Positions 45,301-54,009 of a stretch of 64,000 nt of DNA are shown here, one piece after another (position 1 is the stretch's first letter; each line of letters begins with the position of its first letter). Made by a program: the position numbers and the translations under genes. This DNA is from DAIOEK01 sp963828285 (lineage in GTDB: Bacteria; Chloroflexota; Anaerolineae; Anaerolineales; Anaerolineaceae). Below the pieces are notes generated by a model. That model did no database searches. It worked only from the letters and a program-made list of their open reading frames with translations, and had not been told where the DNA came from. Location of the stretch: contig CAWHEB010000002.1 of the NCBI GenBank assembly GCA_963828285.1, positions 1,426,001-1,490,000 on the forward strand, given 5' to 3'.

Positions 45301-45826
45301 CGCAAGGTTGGGTTGTGAGTACGGACGGCAGAAGGATATTGAACTGTCACAAAAATACCTGAGCTCTGCAAAAGAAACTGCGGGCAAAATAAAACTAAAT
45401 CATGTACTATTCAATGTTCAACTGTATGAAATACTCAATAAGGCTGTGAAGGATATTGAAAATGAGTTTATTGATGCGATCAGCCATATCAAAAATCAAT
45501 GCGAAAGCATCAACCTTTATCATCAAGCATTGGCCGCAGAAAAAATTCAGTCGAATATCCTTGTAAATAGTAGAAGGATTAGCGAATCCCAAAGACTGCA
45601 CGAACATATGATAATTAATAGTCAGCCTAACGGTGATTATTGGGCTGAGATCAGAGCTAGATCCATGTTAATCAAACTGGGGGAGCTTGAAAACTCAGTC
45701 CGTAAGAACCACCTCAACAGAGTTAAAGAAATGCAAAGTAATTTGATCAAACAATCAACACTTCCGCAATTACAGACCGATTTGCGAAATTTTATAAATT
45801 CCATCGACAAAATCATTGATAATTAG
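42311..45826 (+). CDS. Large BTAD-AAA ATPase-TPR regulatory protein
   Basis: About 1171 residues. The first 100 residues resemble a winged helix of SARP-type activators (SREELQSIFWPEE), followed by the bacterial transcriptional activation domain (about 100-245). FVGHENELKRL begins an AAA_16/STAND ATPase with P-loop RGESGIGKTRLI (about 298-309) and Walker B-like KVFLILEDAQWVDEA. From about 640 on, TPR-like helical repeats run to the end. No LuxR helix-turn-helix is seen at the C-terminus. It starts with TTG (42311 or 42314; AGGGG upstream fits the second better). It likely integrates a signal through the repeats. The target genes are unknown. Confidence 0.85.
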   Translation: MLLKVLLLGSPELFWNEVPIQISRRIPRTILYYLAAHTNPVSREELQSIFWPEEPEQGAREQFRDNLAKLRSGLPDPSMVIAEHQTVRLNPEKVYCDVIEYLHTMDRIGRKAWQLPNDTALPDEIYSNLSSALSLWRTPGFIVGASLPDSSLLDDWLTQTEQNLLHVRGISLNRLREHSIVIHDHIQAIHWLELSLQADPYNEDFHLKLMQELDASGNRNEAIKHGEYVSELFFKEYGEKPSTSISALTHRLRKEKPVPRILGIQNKPLVNQGHTFVGHENELKRLAAALRRNKTVIVRGESGIGKTRLISEFVQRINPAPRVLVMACHPATIHLSYQPLIEMVRISLFPDEYNQLNMTQKRILTQIAPELDMYLTNIDNNLAQKVDTTPKSIREIFISVFSSIARGKKVFLILEDAQWVDEATVQILQFLAQKEFFIGHAALVISLDQGESNTSLKRLIDQKIENDRGVVIDLPALNYQETAVMITDMIRTKLDDGFIERIFLDTGGNPQMIQEIIRLNLPLIESSNGKNIPLEMPGSVQAMLRHKYQRLTDDEKNILSLTAVSGPQISIELLEMVSQINPNEIVEILDKLDEQGILAPIEDQQQHTLGYGFIQKAFRDVILMDMSSARKRLLHRRIAHSLETGLAAEHRIRYAILAEHFEACGESLQAYKYWKKSSEFAKRKLANDEEITAYRHIEYLLPLIEYQLTDLEIRELFNEWSDLAFRINQKNLLERIGNKLCEIGQKRGSMVLQAVGMDLLAGFHFAKIHYQEGLVINSQALRFLDKKEYPLDWMEITAHRSEFLYMMGKPVEALKTIQEVSFDDKEVNSLEEMKIKALAHYDSAVIHTIMGYPAVAIEQSELALQYYIQTENLIGQADSYSIMVLALYYAGEFTRAEIEAEAGLAIARRIDYKRAVAYLTINQSMSKQMLGKLDEAWNLIETGIQLGRENYNPEAVILGYRTLGDLYSFLGNSNSAIASFNQGLNIEVDSFVKIDILARLGCEYGRQKDIELSQKYLSSAKETAGKIKLNHVLFNVQLYEILNKAVKDIENEFIDAISHIKNQCESINLYHQALAAEKIQSNILVNSRRISESQRLHEHMIINSQPNGDYWAEIRARSMLIKLGELENSVRKNHLNRVKEMQSNLIKQSTLPQLQTDLRNFINSIDKIIDN

Positions 45827-45918
45827 TAATTTGTCTACGATTTGTCTACGCCTGTGTGTTATAGTATTCATACACGGGTATGATATTTCACGCATGAGTA
45901 CCAGGGGTCTTATGCGGA

Positions 45919-45951
45919 GAAGTCGATAGTGATGACAACACTATCGACTTC
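45919..45951. terminator. Bidirectional hairpin between convergent genes
   Basis: Perfect 12-bp stem GAAGTCGATAGT (45919-45930) with 45940-45951 and a nine-base loop, in the gap between the regulator and mutS2, which converge. The T run is weak (TTCATT). Confidence 0.75.
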
Positions 45952-45955
45952 TTCA

Positions 45956-48352
45956 TTAATCATCGCGAAGCGTTGCAACGGTCACTCCGTCACCACCTTC
46001 ATTTTCCATTCCTGAATCAAATTTGCGGACATGCCCGGAAGCTCTTAAAGCCTCCCGAATAACCTGGCGAAGTCGACCCGTCCCCTTCCCATGGATGATG
46101 CGAACGAATGGCATGCCACTTTGGTAAGCACTTTCAAGATATCTGTCCAGTGCTTCAAGTGCATCTTCTGCTCTTTGACCTCTCAAGTCGATTTCCATAC
46201 CCGGACTGGCAGGTTTTTCAGGTAAAACCGTTCGTGATACAGTCTCATGTTTCTTTTCAGTAGTTTTTTTCACTTCCTCTTCAATTGCGGAACCGGATAG
46301 CCTGAGATCGCTCAACCTGGCGCGTAATCGTAAAGACCCGATCTGAACTTCCACATCGTTTTCACTGATGGCCGATATCACCCCATCCATATTCAGTGAA
46401 ATCACATGCACTTTACCGCCTAACTTCATTTTCTTCACCGGAGAAGATTGCGTATCCTGCCGCTTGACTGGTTTGAATGCTTTCTCTTCTGTTCTATCCA
46501 GAGAATCTTCAAGGGTTTTCACCGCTTCCAGGGGTTGTCTGGCTCTACTCAGGGCTTTCTTAAGGTTTTCCAGTTCATTCCGCAATTGGGCGGTTTCGAT
46601 TTCCAGGTCTTTCCTGGCGCTTTCGAGAATCTGAATTCGCTCATCCTCGATCTTATCCAATCGATTGTTGAGCAATTGCTCCTTGCGCTGAGCTTCGATC
46701 TGGCTGTGTTCAGCAGATTCGCGAGCTTCACGGGCTGACTTTCTCTGCTGATAGATTTCATCCAGTAAAGTCTCTGCCCTTAATTCATCCGGGTGAATCT
46801 CTGCCCGCGCTTTTTGGATGATCGTACTCGGCAGTCCCAGCCGTTCAGCGATCGAGAGTGCATTCGATCTCCCTGGAATTCCGAGCAGAAGGTGATAAGT
46901 GGGTTTAAGAGTTTCCACGTCAAATTCTAGGCTGGCGTTGATCACGCCTTTTGTATTGTGAGCGAAGGCTTTCAATTCTGGATAATGGGTGGCAACCATG
47001 CAGGTCACCTTTCGTGCTAAAAGTTCCTCCAGGATGGACATCGCCAATGCTGCCCCTTCCTGTGGATCAGTCCCGGCGCCTAATTCATCAAGTAACACCA
47101 GCGATTGCGCATCTGCTTTCTTCAGGATTTGGATGATATTGGTAATATGCCCGGAGAATGTGGACAATGATTGTTCGATGGACTGTTCATCCCCAATATC
47201 AGCAAAGATGTAATCAAATATGCTGATTTCTGACCCTGATTGTGCCGGAATGTGCAATCCGGACTGAGCCATAAGTGCCAGCAGCCCCACTGTTTTTAAA
47301 GTGACGGTTTTCCCACCGGTGTTCGGTCCGGTGATGATCAATGCATACGTCTCTGCATCCAGATCGACATCGATTGCAATCACTTTCTGGGGATCCAGTA
47401 ACGGGTGCCGGGCATGATACAGCTTGATAGTTGTCCCGGGATGATCCTTACTGGCATTACGTTGAATGGGTACAAGCAGCGGTTCGGCGGCGTTGATTGC
47501 ATCTGCATATCTGGCTCTTGCCAAAATGGCATCCAATTCGGCCAGTATCTCGATTTGATGGGTGATATTTTCGGCTTGAAGGGCGATCTGTCCGGAAATC
47601 TCAGCCAGGATTCTTCTCTCTTCATCCCGTTCAGCCAGTTGAAGTTCTTTATAAGTGTTATTTAATTCGATCGTAGTCAGGGGTTCAATGAACAAGGTTG
47701 CCCCGGAGGATGATTGATCATGTATGACCGATTTGATCTGTCCCTTGAATTCTGCACGCAATGGAATGACATATCTGCCGTCCCGCTGAGTGATGATCGC
47801 TTCTTGCAGCATTGGGGTGTTCTTCGGATCGTTGATCATCCGCTCCAGTTTGCTGAGAAGTTTATCGTGGGCTGTTTTCACTTCCCGCCGGATCTGTGCC
47901 AGTTTGACTGAGCTGCTGTCCATCACATCCCCGCGTTCAGAGATGCAGCGCGAGATCAATTCGATGATGCCATTTGGAAGTTCGCTCGTTCCAATAACAT
48001 CTGCGATTGCCGGGAACTTGCTGGTCTGTTTTTCAAATGCTCGGTGCAGACCGCGGATGGCGATGAGTGTACTCTTGATGCTCAGCAACTCTTCCCCGGT
48101 GAGGATGCCGCTATGTTGGGCGAGAATTACCATCGGGCGGATATCTTCAACTCCCCTGAAGGAAAATTCATCAGAATTGAGGATCAATCGCCTGGCTTCG
48201 GTTGTTTGCTGTAACCATAACTTGGCCAGTAGGATATCCCTGGTCGGTCTGATTTTATGAACCAGTTCATTGGATGCGGAGAATGAAGTAAATTGGGCAA
48301 CATTCTCTTTGATCTTTGGGAATTCAAGTACGTTGAGAGTTTTTTCGTTCAT
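45956..48352 (-). CDS. mutS2: MutS2 endonuclease/ATPase
   Basis: 798 residues. The MutS-type ATPase has the Walker A LIITGPNTGGKTVTLKTVG and Walker B LVLLDELGAGTDPQEGAAL. Upstream are the MutS core helices, but the mismatch-recognition domain of MutS1 is missing, as in all MutS2. A glutamate/arginine-rich coiled coil follows the ATPase (about 520-620), and the Smr nuclease domain closes the protein (MEIDLRGQRAEDALEAL, FVRIIHGKGTGRLRQV). MutS2 suppresses recombination or rescues collided ribosomes. It is convergent with the regulator gene. Confidence 0.97.
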   Translation of the reverse strand: MNEKTLNVLEFPKIKENVAQFTSFSASNELVHKIRPTRDILLAKLWLQQTTEARRLILNSDEFSFRGVEDIRPMVILAQHSGILTGEELLSIKSTLIAIRGLHRAFEKQTSKFPAIADVIGTSELPNGIIELISRCISERGDVMDSSSVKLAQIRREVKTAHDKLLSKLERMINDPKNTPMLQEAIITQRDGRYVIPLRAEFKGQIKSVIHDQSSSGATLFIEPLTTIELNNTYKELQLAERDEERRILAEISGQIALQAENITHQIEILAELDAILARARYADAINAAEPLLVPIQRNASKDHPGTTIKLYHARHPLLDPQKVIAIDVDLDAETYALIITGPNTGGKTVTLKTVGLLALMAQSGLHIPAQSGSEISIFDYIFADIGDEQSIEQSLSTFSGHITNIIQILKKADAQSLVLLDELGAGTDPQEGAALAMSILEELLARKVTCMVATHYPELKAFAHNTKGVINASLEFDVETLKPTYHLLLGIPGRSNALSIAERLGLPSTIIQKARAEIHPDELRAETLLDEIYQQRKSAREARESAEHSQIEAQRKEQLLNNRLDKIEDERIQILESARKDLEIETAQLRNELENLKKALSRARQPLEAVKTLEDSLDRTEEKAFKPVKRQDTQSSPVKKMKLGGKVHVISLNMDGVISAISENDVEVQIGSLRLRARLSDLRLSGSAIEEEVKKTTEKKHETVSRTVLPEKPASPGMEIDLRGQRAEDALEALDRYLESAYQSGMPFVRIIHGKGTGRLRQVIREALRASGHVRKFDSGMENEGGDGVTVATLRDD

Positions 48353-48436
48353 AACATCCCGTTTATAACATAATTCTACGCAATTCTGTGTTTGATCCGA
48401 CGTGGTACAGATATATTCTGACCATTTTATAAGAGC

Positions 48437-48442
48437 TATAAT
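48437..48442 (+). promoter_or_regulatory. -10 box of a probable leaderless transcript (radical SAM protein)
   Basis: TATAAT ends six bases before ATG 48449, and there is no ribosome-binding sequence between them. Confidence 0.6.
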
Positions 48443-48448
48443 GATTTT

Positions 48449-49498
48449 ATGACAGATCCTCTAATCAAGCTGAATGATTACACCAGAGTTGCTGATCTGG
48501 TTGATAAACTTCCAGATGGGGAAGTGCGTTGTACCGCGTGCGCGCATCATTGCCTTATTCGCCCCGGTCGGCGTGGAATTTGCCAGGTAAGGTACAACGA
48601 AGGCGGCGAATTACGTGCTCCCTGGGGATACACAGCTGGCATCGGTGTGGATCCGATCGAGAAAAAACCATTTTCACATTTTCTCCCCGGTTCAATCGCT
48701 TACACTTTTGGGATGCTCGGATGCAATTTTCACTGCAGGTTCTGTCAAAACTGGGTCACATCCCAGGTGGGGAAGGATGATAATTGCTACGATCTATCCA
48801 TCCATCCAATATCAGCAAAAACAATTGTTCAGCAAGCCAAACAGTATGGAGCAGAGGTCATCGCAAGTTCCTACAATGAGCCGATCATCACCGCAGAATG
48901 GGCTCATGCTGTATTTACCGAGGCGAAAGAGCAGGACTTGAAATGTGTCATGGTATCCAATGGATACGCCAGCCGGGATGCTCTTTTTTACTTGCGACCG
49001 GTGATGGATGGATACAAGATCGACCTGAAATCCATGCAGGAGCTTAACTACCGCTCCATGGGCGGAGTGCTTTCTCATGTACTCGAAAGTATCCGGGTGG
49101 CGATTGATCTGGGATACTGGGTGGAAATTGTCACCCTGGTCATCCCGGATTACAACGATGAGGTGGATGAACTGTGGTCAACCGCAAGAGAGATCGCTTC
49201 GATTTCACGGGATATTCCCTGGCATATTACTGGTTTCCATCCTGATTATAAGATGCTGGATCATAATTCCACCAGTGCAAATCAACTCATTCAGGCTGCG
49301 GAAATCGCCCAGGAGGCTGGCCTCCGATATGTATACGCTGGCAACCTCCCCGGCAGAGTGGGTTCTTTGGAGAATACTTACTGCCCGACTTGCTCGACAT
49401 TATTGGTTGAGCGTAGAGGGTATATGGTCATTCGCAATGACCTGTCTGGCAGCGGTGTATGTCCTCAGTGTCATTCCAAAATCGCCGGTGTTTGGTAG
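48449..49498 (+). CDS. amrS: AmmeMemoRadiSam system radical SAM enzyme (AmrS-like)
   Basis: 349 residues of the pyruvate-formate-lyase-activating-enzyme-like branch. The N-terminal part has CTACAHHCLIRPGRRGICQVR, a cysteine motif typical of AmrS. The cluster motif is LGCNFHCRFCQNW (C-x3-C-x2-C). The C-terminus adds a zinc-ribbon-like CPTCSTLLVERRG...CPQCHSKI pair. The AmmeMemoRadiSam set normally includes an AMMECR1 and a Memo protein; neither is adjacent here. The biochemical role is not established. It is convergent with holA, six bases between the stops. Confidence 0.9.
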   Translation: MTDPLIKLNDYTRVADLVDKLPDGEVRCTACAHHCLIRPGRRGICQVRYNEGGELRAPWGYTAGIGVDPIEKKPFSHFLPGSIAYTFGMLGCNFHCRFCQNWVTSQVGKDDNCYDLSIHPISAKTIVQQAKQYGAEVIASSYNEPIITAEWAHAVFTEAKEQDLKCVMVSNGYASRDALFYLRPVMDGYKIDLKSMQELNYRSMGGVLSHVLESIRVAIDLGYWVEIVTLVIPDYNDEVDELWSTAREIASISRDIPWHITGFHPDYKMLDHNSTSANQLIQAAEIAQEAGLRYVYAGNLPGRVGSLENTYCPTCSTLLVERRGYMVIRNDLSGSGVCPQCHSKIAGVW

Positions 49499-49504
49499 TC
49501 TTTC

Positions 49505-50590
49505 TTACGCCAGTTCAACGATCAATTGGTCGATCAGGACGCTCAAATCCACGCTTGTTTCTCCGGTTGCGCCGCCTTTACTGGCTTCTTCTATTTCCAT
49601 CAATCGGCGATAAACCCATTTCAATTTGGCCATGCTAAACCGCTTTGCCTGTTCATACAGTTTCTTTGCCTGGAATTCAGCGATGTGCATTCCCTGGATC
49701 AGATCACTAATACTGCCGCCTTCATCGATGATCTCCCGTGAGAGTAATAATTGTCGGAATTGCCAGATGACCATGGGAAAGATCTCACCGCGCAGGTCGA
49801 GAGTTTCTAACAACTGATGAAAAATGCGTTGCGCCAGACGGATATCCTTCCCCCCTATCGCGTCAGTGAAATCCCAGATGCTGCTTGAGGCAATGGAAGT
49901 GCTCAAGGTCATCACATCTTCCGGATCAACCTGCCGATATCCGCAGTAGGTGATGAGTTTGTCGATCTCCAGTGTGGCCAATCGGGTGTCAGTGGATACA
50001 TAACTGGCCAGTTCAACTGCGGCTGGCAGCGAGAACTTGCCGCCCATTTCTTTGGCTTTTTTCTGGATCCAACCTGGCATTTGATTCTGAGTTGGCAGCG
50101 GAAACGAGTGGATCTTGACAAGTCGTGGATGAGCGGCTATCCATTTGCTGAGAAAGTGTTTCGGACTCAGCGATTCCCACTGCATACCGCCGCCCTTCCA
50201 GCGTTCATGGTCATCAATGATCAGGATTAATTCACTGGATTCCGGGATATCTTCAAGTGTTTGCAAAAACCTCGCACGGTGTTCTTTGAGTTTTCCGCTT
50301 TCCTTGCCTTCCTCGCTGCTTTCTTGTTTTCGGCTTTCCAGTTTTGCAAGAGGATTGGATAAGATCACCAACCGCTTACTGGTAAAGAATGGCATGACCA
50401 TGATCGCGCCGGATAGGTCGAATTCCCCAAGAATTTTCCCATCCAAACGGGTAATATTCATATCAGCCATTTCCGAGTCACCCAGATCATCTATCCGCTT
50501 CTGGACGAATTGTTTGATGGCTATTTCATCATCACCGTGCAGAATATACACGGTACCTGATGACGTGATTTCTTCAGGTCGAACTTCCAT
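49505..50590 (-). CDS. holA: DNA polymerase III delta subunit
   Basis: 361 residues, normal for HolA, the clamp-loader subunit that opens the beta ring. The N-terminus shows VYILHGDDEIAIKQFVQK, the mid part MPFFTSKRLVILSNP and LILIIDDHERWKG, and the C-terminal helical collar has ASSSIWDFTDAIGGKDIRLA and LRGEIFPMVIWQFRQLL. The ATG overlaps the RDD gene stop by one base (TAATG). DNA metabolism genes radA and dnaN are in the same window. Confidence 0.92.
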   Translation of the reverse strand: MEVRPEEITSSGTVYILHGDDEIAIKQFVQKRIDDLGDSEMADMNITRLDGKILGEFDLSGAIMVMPFFTSKRLVILSNPLAKLESRKQESSEEGKESGKLKEHRARFLQTLEDIPESSELILIIDDHERWKGGGMQWESLSPKHFLSKWIAAHPRLVKIHSFPLPTQNQMPGWIQKKAKEMGGKFSLPAAVELASYVSTDTRLATLEIDKLITYCGYRQVDPEDVMTLSTSIASSSIWDFTDAIGGKDIRLAQRIFHQLLETLDLRGEIFPMVIWQFRQLLLSREIIDEGGSISDLIQGMHIAEFQAKKLYEQAKRFSMAKLKWVYRRLMEIEEASKGGATGETSVDLSVLIDQLIVELA

Positions 50591-51153
50591 TAATACTGTT
50601 TGGGAGGCTGACGGATAACAATGGTTCCGGCAATGAAGTCGTGCAAAGCCTGTTTCTTCGGAGTAAAGAAGGCGATCAGGTAGCCGATGCCTAGTATGAT
50701 GGCTGAGATTCCTTTGCCAAGAAATCGTCCGGTGGCCATACCGAAAGTGATCCGGTCACCGTCCGTATCGGTGACGATGATCCCCATGATCTTTTTCCCC
50801 GGGGTTCCCTGCATCGCAGAACTCTCAAAACCGGCAAAATATAACCAGGAAAGTATAAGACCGCCGATGGTCACAAAGAATTGCACATCAGTGATCTGGC
50901 TCATTAATTCAGGCGGCAAGGTTGGATTATTCGGGTCAGGGACGAAACCACTGGCCATGATCTGATTGACCATCCCGATTCCCAAAGCGCCTCCTAAAAG
51001 CATACCGATCACCCCTCCGACGGTTCCGGTGATCAGATTATCCAGGAATAATGCCACCCACCGGCGGAAAATCCCCGAGTATTCGATCTCGTATACTTTT
51101 TGTTCTGGTAAAGAGTTCTGAGAATAAAAGGCAGATTCAAAGTTTTCCATCAT
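50590..51153 (-). CDS. RDD-family membrane protein
   Basis: 187 residues. The RDD signature is FRRWVALFLDNLITGTVGGVI near residue 30 (R, D, D), followed by hydrophobic segments at about 38-60, 90-110 and 150-165, and by the typical GTPGKKIMGIIVTDTDG. Function unknown; some members are ion transporters or lipid-linked. Start ATG 51153 or 51150, overlapping the preceding gene by four bases (ATGA). Confidence 0.88.
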   Translation of the reverse strand: MMENFESAFYSQNSLPEQKVYEIEYSGIFRRWVALFLDNLITGTVGGVIGMLLGGALGIGMVNQIMASGFVPDPNNPTLPPELMSQITDVQFFVTIGGLILSWLYFAGFESSAMQGTPGKKIMGIIVTDTDGDRITFGMATGRFLGKGISAIILGIGYLIAFFTPKKQALHDFIAGTIVIRQPPKQY

Positions 51154-51674
51154 TCCTCCGGTTGGTCAGTAGTATAAATTCGATGTGCGGGTATACTCCC
51201 CCGGGATGAATCCTCAATTCTTAAGACACGCAGAGAACCGATCGCAGCCTTCGTAGTGAAGCGGATCTGGATCTGGTGGGCATACGGCTGCGAAAAGATC
51301 ATGGCAGCTGTCGAAAACAGGATCATATTCGGCAGCCGGTCGAAGCGGTTTTTCCAATTTGGCTTAGCCCCAAGCGAAGCAACCCAGGCAGCCAATCCGG
51401 CCGCGATGCCCATGACTGCAAAATTGGTCCCGCAGTTGGGATGGAATGCCAGCTGACTTTCACCCTCGTTCAGGCGTTTCACCGCCTCGTCCACTGCGGT
51501 CCGCAGATCTTCTCCATTGACATCACCGATGATCCAGAATCCCTTCTGATCCGAATAACCTGCCATCGATATGTGGGGAAAGCGGTTGCTGAGGACCCTA
51601 ATGGTGGCATGCTCCAGGGCATGATTTTTGCGGATGGATAACACTGTGGGTTGTTCGAGGAGGTTCATTTTCAT
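51150..51674 (-). CDS. DUF6391-like protein of unknown function
   Basis: 174 residues. The conserved element is RKNHALEHATIRVLSNRFP near residue 15, followed by a segment with one or two hydrophobic stretches (AVMGIAAGLAAWVASLG and MILFSTAAMIFSQP). I recall this HALEHATI pattern from DUF6391 proteins of cyanobacteria and Chloroflexota; function unknown. AAGGA precedes the ATG. It begins a tightly packed run with RDD and holA. Confidence 0.65.
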   Translation of the reverse strand: MKMNLLEQPTVLSIRKNHALEHATIRVLSNRFPHISMAGYSDQKGFWIIGDVNGEDLRTAVDEAVKRLNEGESQLAFHPNCGTNFAVMGIAAGLAAWVASLGAKPNWKNRFDRLPNMILFSTAAMIFSQPYAHQIQIRFTTKAAIGSLRVLRIEDSSRGSIPAHRIYTTDQPEE

Positions 51675-51692
51675 TCCTTGATGATGCTGAAT

Positions 51693-53115
51693 TTACTCAT
51701 CATCTTTATTGACTGGTTTTGCCCATTCACTGACCAAGGCGTGATTGAGTGCTTCCCTCAAGCGAGCGGGCTTCGATGACATGCAGATTTTCTGGGTAGG
51801 GTTCACCCGCCTTCATCCGGTGGGGAACGATGGCCGTCTTGAATCCGAGTTTGGCAGCTTCCTTCAAGCGGGTCGACATCTGGTTTGCTTGACGAAGTTC
51901 TCCGGATAAGCCGATCTCGCCGATCAGCACCGTATCCGCTTTCACCGGGATATCCCGGTGCGAGGATGCAATGGCTGCCGCAAGCGCCAGATCCGCGGCG
52001 GGTTCGGTTAATCTCAGTCCGCCGATGACATTGGCGAACACATCCTGCTCGATCAGCGGAATACCCGTTCGCCGGGTGAGGACTGCGATCACCAGCAGCA
52101 GCCGGTTGATGTCGAATCCATTCGGTGTTCTGCGCGGATTTCCAAAATTGGTGTGGTTGGTGAGTGCCTGTACCTCGACCAGGATTGGCCGGGTACCTTC
52201 CATGGTGACCGCGATCGCGGAGCCGGGAGCGTTCACCATCCGTTCGATCAGGAATGCCTCTGATGGATTGCTGACCTCGGTCATTCCCTTTTCGGTCATC
52301 TCGAACACGCCCACCTCGGAGGTGGCTCCAAAGCGGTTCTTGACCGAACGCAACAACCGGTAACTCTGGTAGCGGTCGCCCTCCAGGTAGAGGACGGTAT
52401 CGACAATGTGCTCCAATACCCGCGGACCGGCGATCATGCCTTCCTTGGTGACGTGCCCGATCAGGAAAACGGTGATGCCGCTCATCTTTGCCAGTTCGCG
52501 CAGACGGGAAGCGCATTCCCTCACCTGTGAGATCGATCCGGCTGAAGAGCGCAGATCCGGCAGAAAAGTGGTCTGGATGGAATCCACGATCATGATCGAT
52601 GGTTTGAGCTGATTGGTGTGCTCGAGAATGGTATCCAGATTGGTCTCGGTTACCAGGTACAGCTCGGATGGTAGGGTGATCTTCTTGTCTTCATTCTTCA
52701 GCAGACGGACCGCCCGCATGTGGATCTGTCTCTCGGATTCTTCTCCGGAAACATACAGTACCTTGGACGATGCCGCCATGATCACAGCCATTTGCAACAG
52801 CAGTGTGGACTTGCCGATGCCGGGATCGCCACCCACAAGCACAATTGAGCCGGGGACGATGCCGCCGCCCAGCACCCGCGAGAATTCAGCGATGGGCAGC
52901 GGCCAGAAGGTTTCCGCGCTGGTATCGATCTCGCTCAAACGGCGCGGATGGGATTGCGAGGATAATCCGGAAATCGGTTTTAAGGTATTCGAAGTCGATT
53001 CAACGACTTCCTCGATCATGCTGTTCCATGCCCCGCATTGCGGGCATTTCCCCATGGACTGGGCTGTTACCCGTCCGCATTCCTGACAAACAAATCGGCT
53101 GTGCAATTTTGGCAT
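51693..53115 (-). CDS. radA: DNA repair protein RadA (one frameshift near the end)
   Basis: 473 residues after correction. The zinc finger CQECGRVTAQSMGKCPQCGAW opens the protein. The RecA-like core has the Walker A GGDPGIGKSTLLLQ, and the RadA-specific KNRFG motif (LRSVKNRFGATSEVGVFEM). The Lon-like C-terminal domain follows (LIGEIGLSGELRQ). As given, the frame ends early at 51727 in a non-family tail. One surplus G in the run at 51755-51757 explains it: corrected, it reads SLEEALNHALVSEW and stops at 51693. RadA processes recombination intermediates. The promoter is directly upstream at 53122-53127. Confidence 0.93.
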
Positions 53116-53121
53116 GGAATA

Positions 53122-53127
53122 ATTATA
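53122..53127 (-). promoter_or_regulatory. -10 box of a probable leaderless transcript (radA)
   Basis: TATAAT on the minus strand, six bases before ATG 53115, without a ribosome site between them. Confidence 0.6.
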
Positions 53128-53167
53128 CAGGACGCAGGATTATTTTTTCCTGAATGGTCAACCAATT

Positions 53168-53987
53168 TCAGGATTGGCAGCCCCGGCAGAAGTAGGAATT
53201 CGAGCCCAGCAGATTCTTGACCTCGATAGTCCCGCCGCAGCGGACACACGGCAGACCTTTATTCCTCCGTCCGATCTTGCGTGCATACCTGCCGGGATTC
53301 CCCATAAAGTCCACTTCGTCCATGCAGCCGTTCTTTTCTACCGCCTCGCGGATCACAACCAGACTGTTGTGGTGCAGCTTCTCAAAATCCGCGTCGGTCA
53401 GGGCATTCACTTTTCGTGACGGCAGCACTCCTGAGAGATACAGCACCTCGTGCCAGTAACCGTTGCCCAACCCGCCGGCTTTGTACTCGATACCGTAAAC
53501 ATTCATCTGTTTGGCGATCTTCCTTTTTGGTTCCGCAAAGACCTTGGCCATGTAATCCACGGTGAACCCCTCCGATAGCGGAGAGATGCCGGCTTCTTTT
53601 GCCCGGCCGGCGGCTTCAGCCTGACTGATGACGCTGCCGAACCCGTACAGGGATACTTGATAGTAGAACGCCGCCCCATCATCCAGATGGAAGATGATCT
53701 GCGCTTTTTCCGGGACCGGCTGACCGGCTCGGGACATACACCAGCTTGCCGATAAAATCCCCGAACATGAGTATGCGCTCACCAACCTGCAGATGGACCT
53801 GATCGCCGTGCTGGGTCACCGCGGAGATGGGTTCACCGGCAATATCCACCTTGTCCAGATTCGAGAATTTCCACTCGAAGATCTTGGCTTTGGGGTTGGT
53901 GATGGTGACTTTGGAAATATGCTTTCCAACGATCGTTTCATTCATTTGTCTGGAGATGTGGTACATCTCCGGGAATTCCAGTGACAT
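53168..53987 (-). CDS. Fpg/Nei-family DNA glycosylase-like protein (one frameshift)
   Basis: 272 residues after correction. The N-terminus reads MSLEFPEMYHISRQM rather than the classical MPELPEVE, so proline 2, the catalytic residue of Fpg, is replaced and the active-site glutamates are shifted; activity is uncertain. The H2TH region is intact (KQMNVYGIEYKAGGLGNGYWHEV), and a C-terminal zinc finger is present (CVRCGGTIEV...YFCRGCQ). An extra base near 53727-53733 splits the gene; without it the join reads YVPAGQPVPEKAQIIF. GGGAGGG precedes ATG 53987. It lies 22 bases after the tocopherol-cyclase-like gene. Confidence 0.78.
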
Positions 53988-54009
53988 TTTCCCTCCCAAT
54001 TTACTTGAA

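Noticed and set aside
51803..52516. Open frame of 237 residues on the minus strand within radA
   Set aside because: It is a shifted frame of radA, rich in arginine and glycine as expected from a G+C-rich shadow, and has no recognisable motif.
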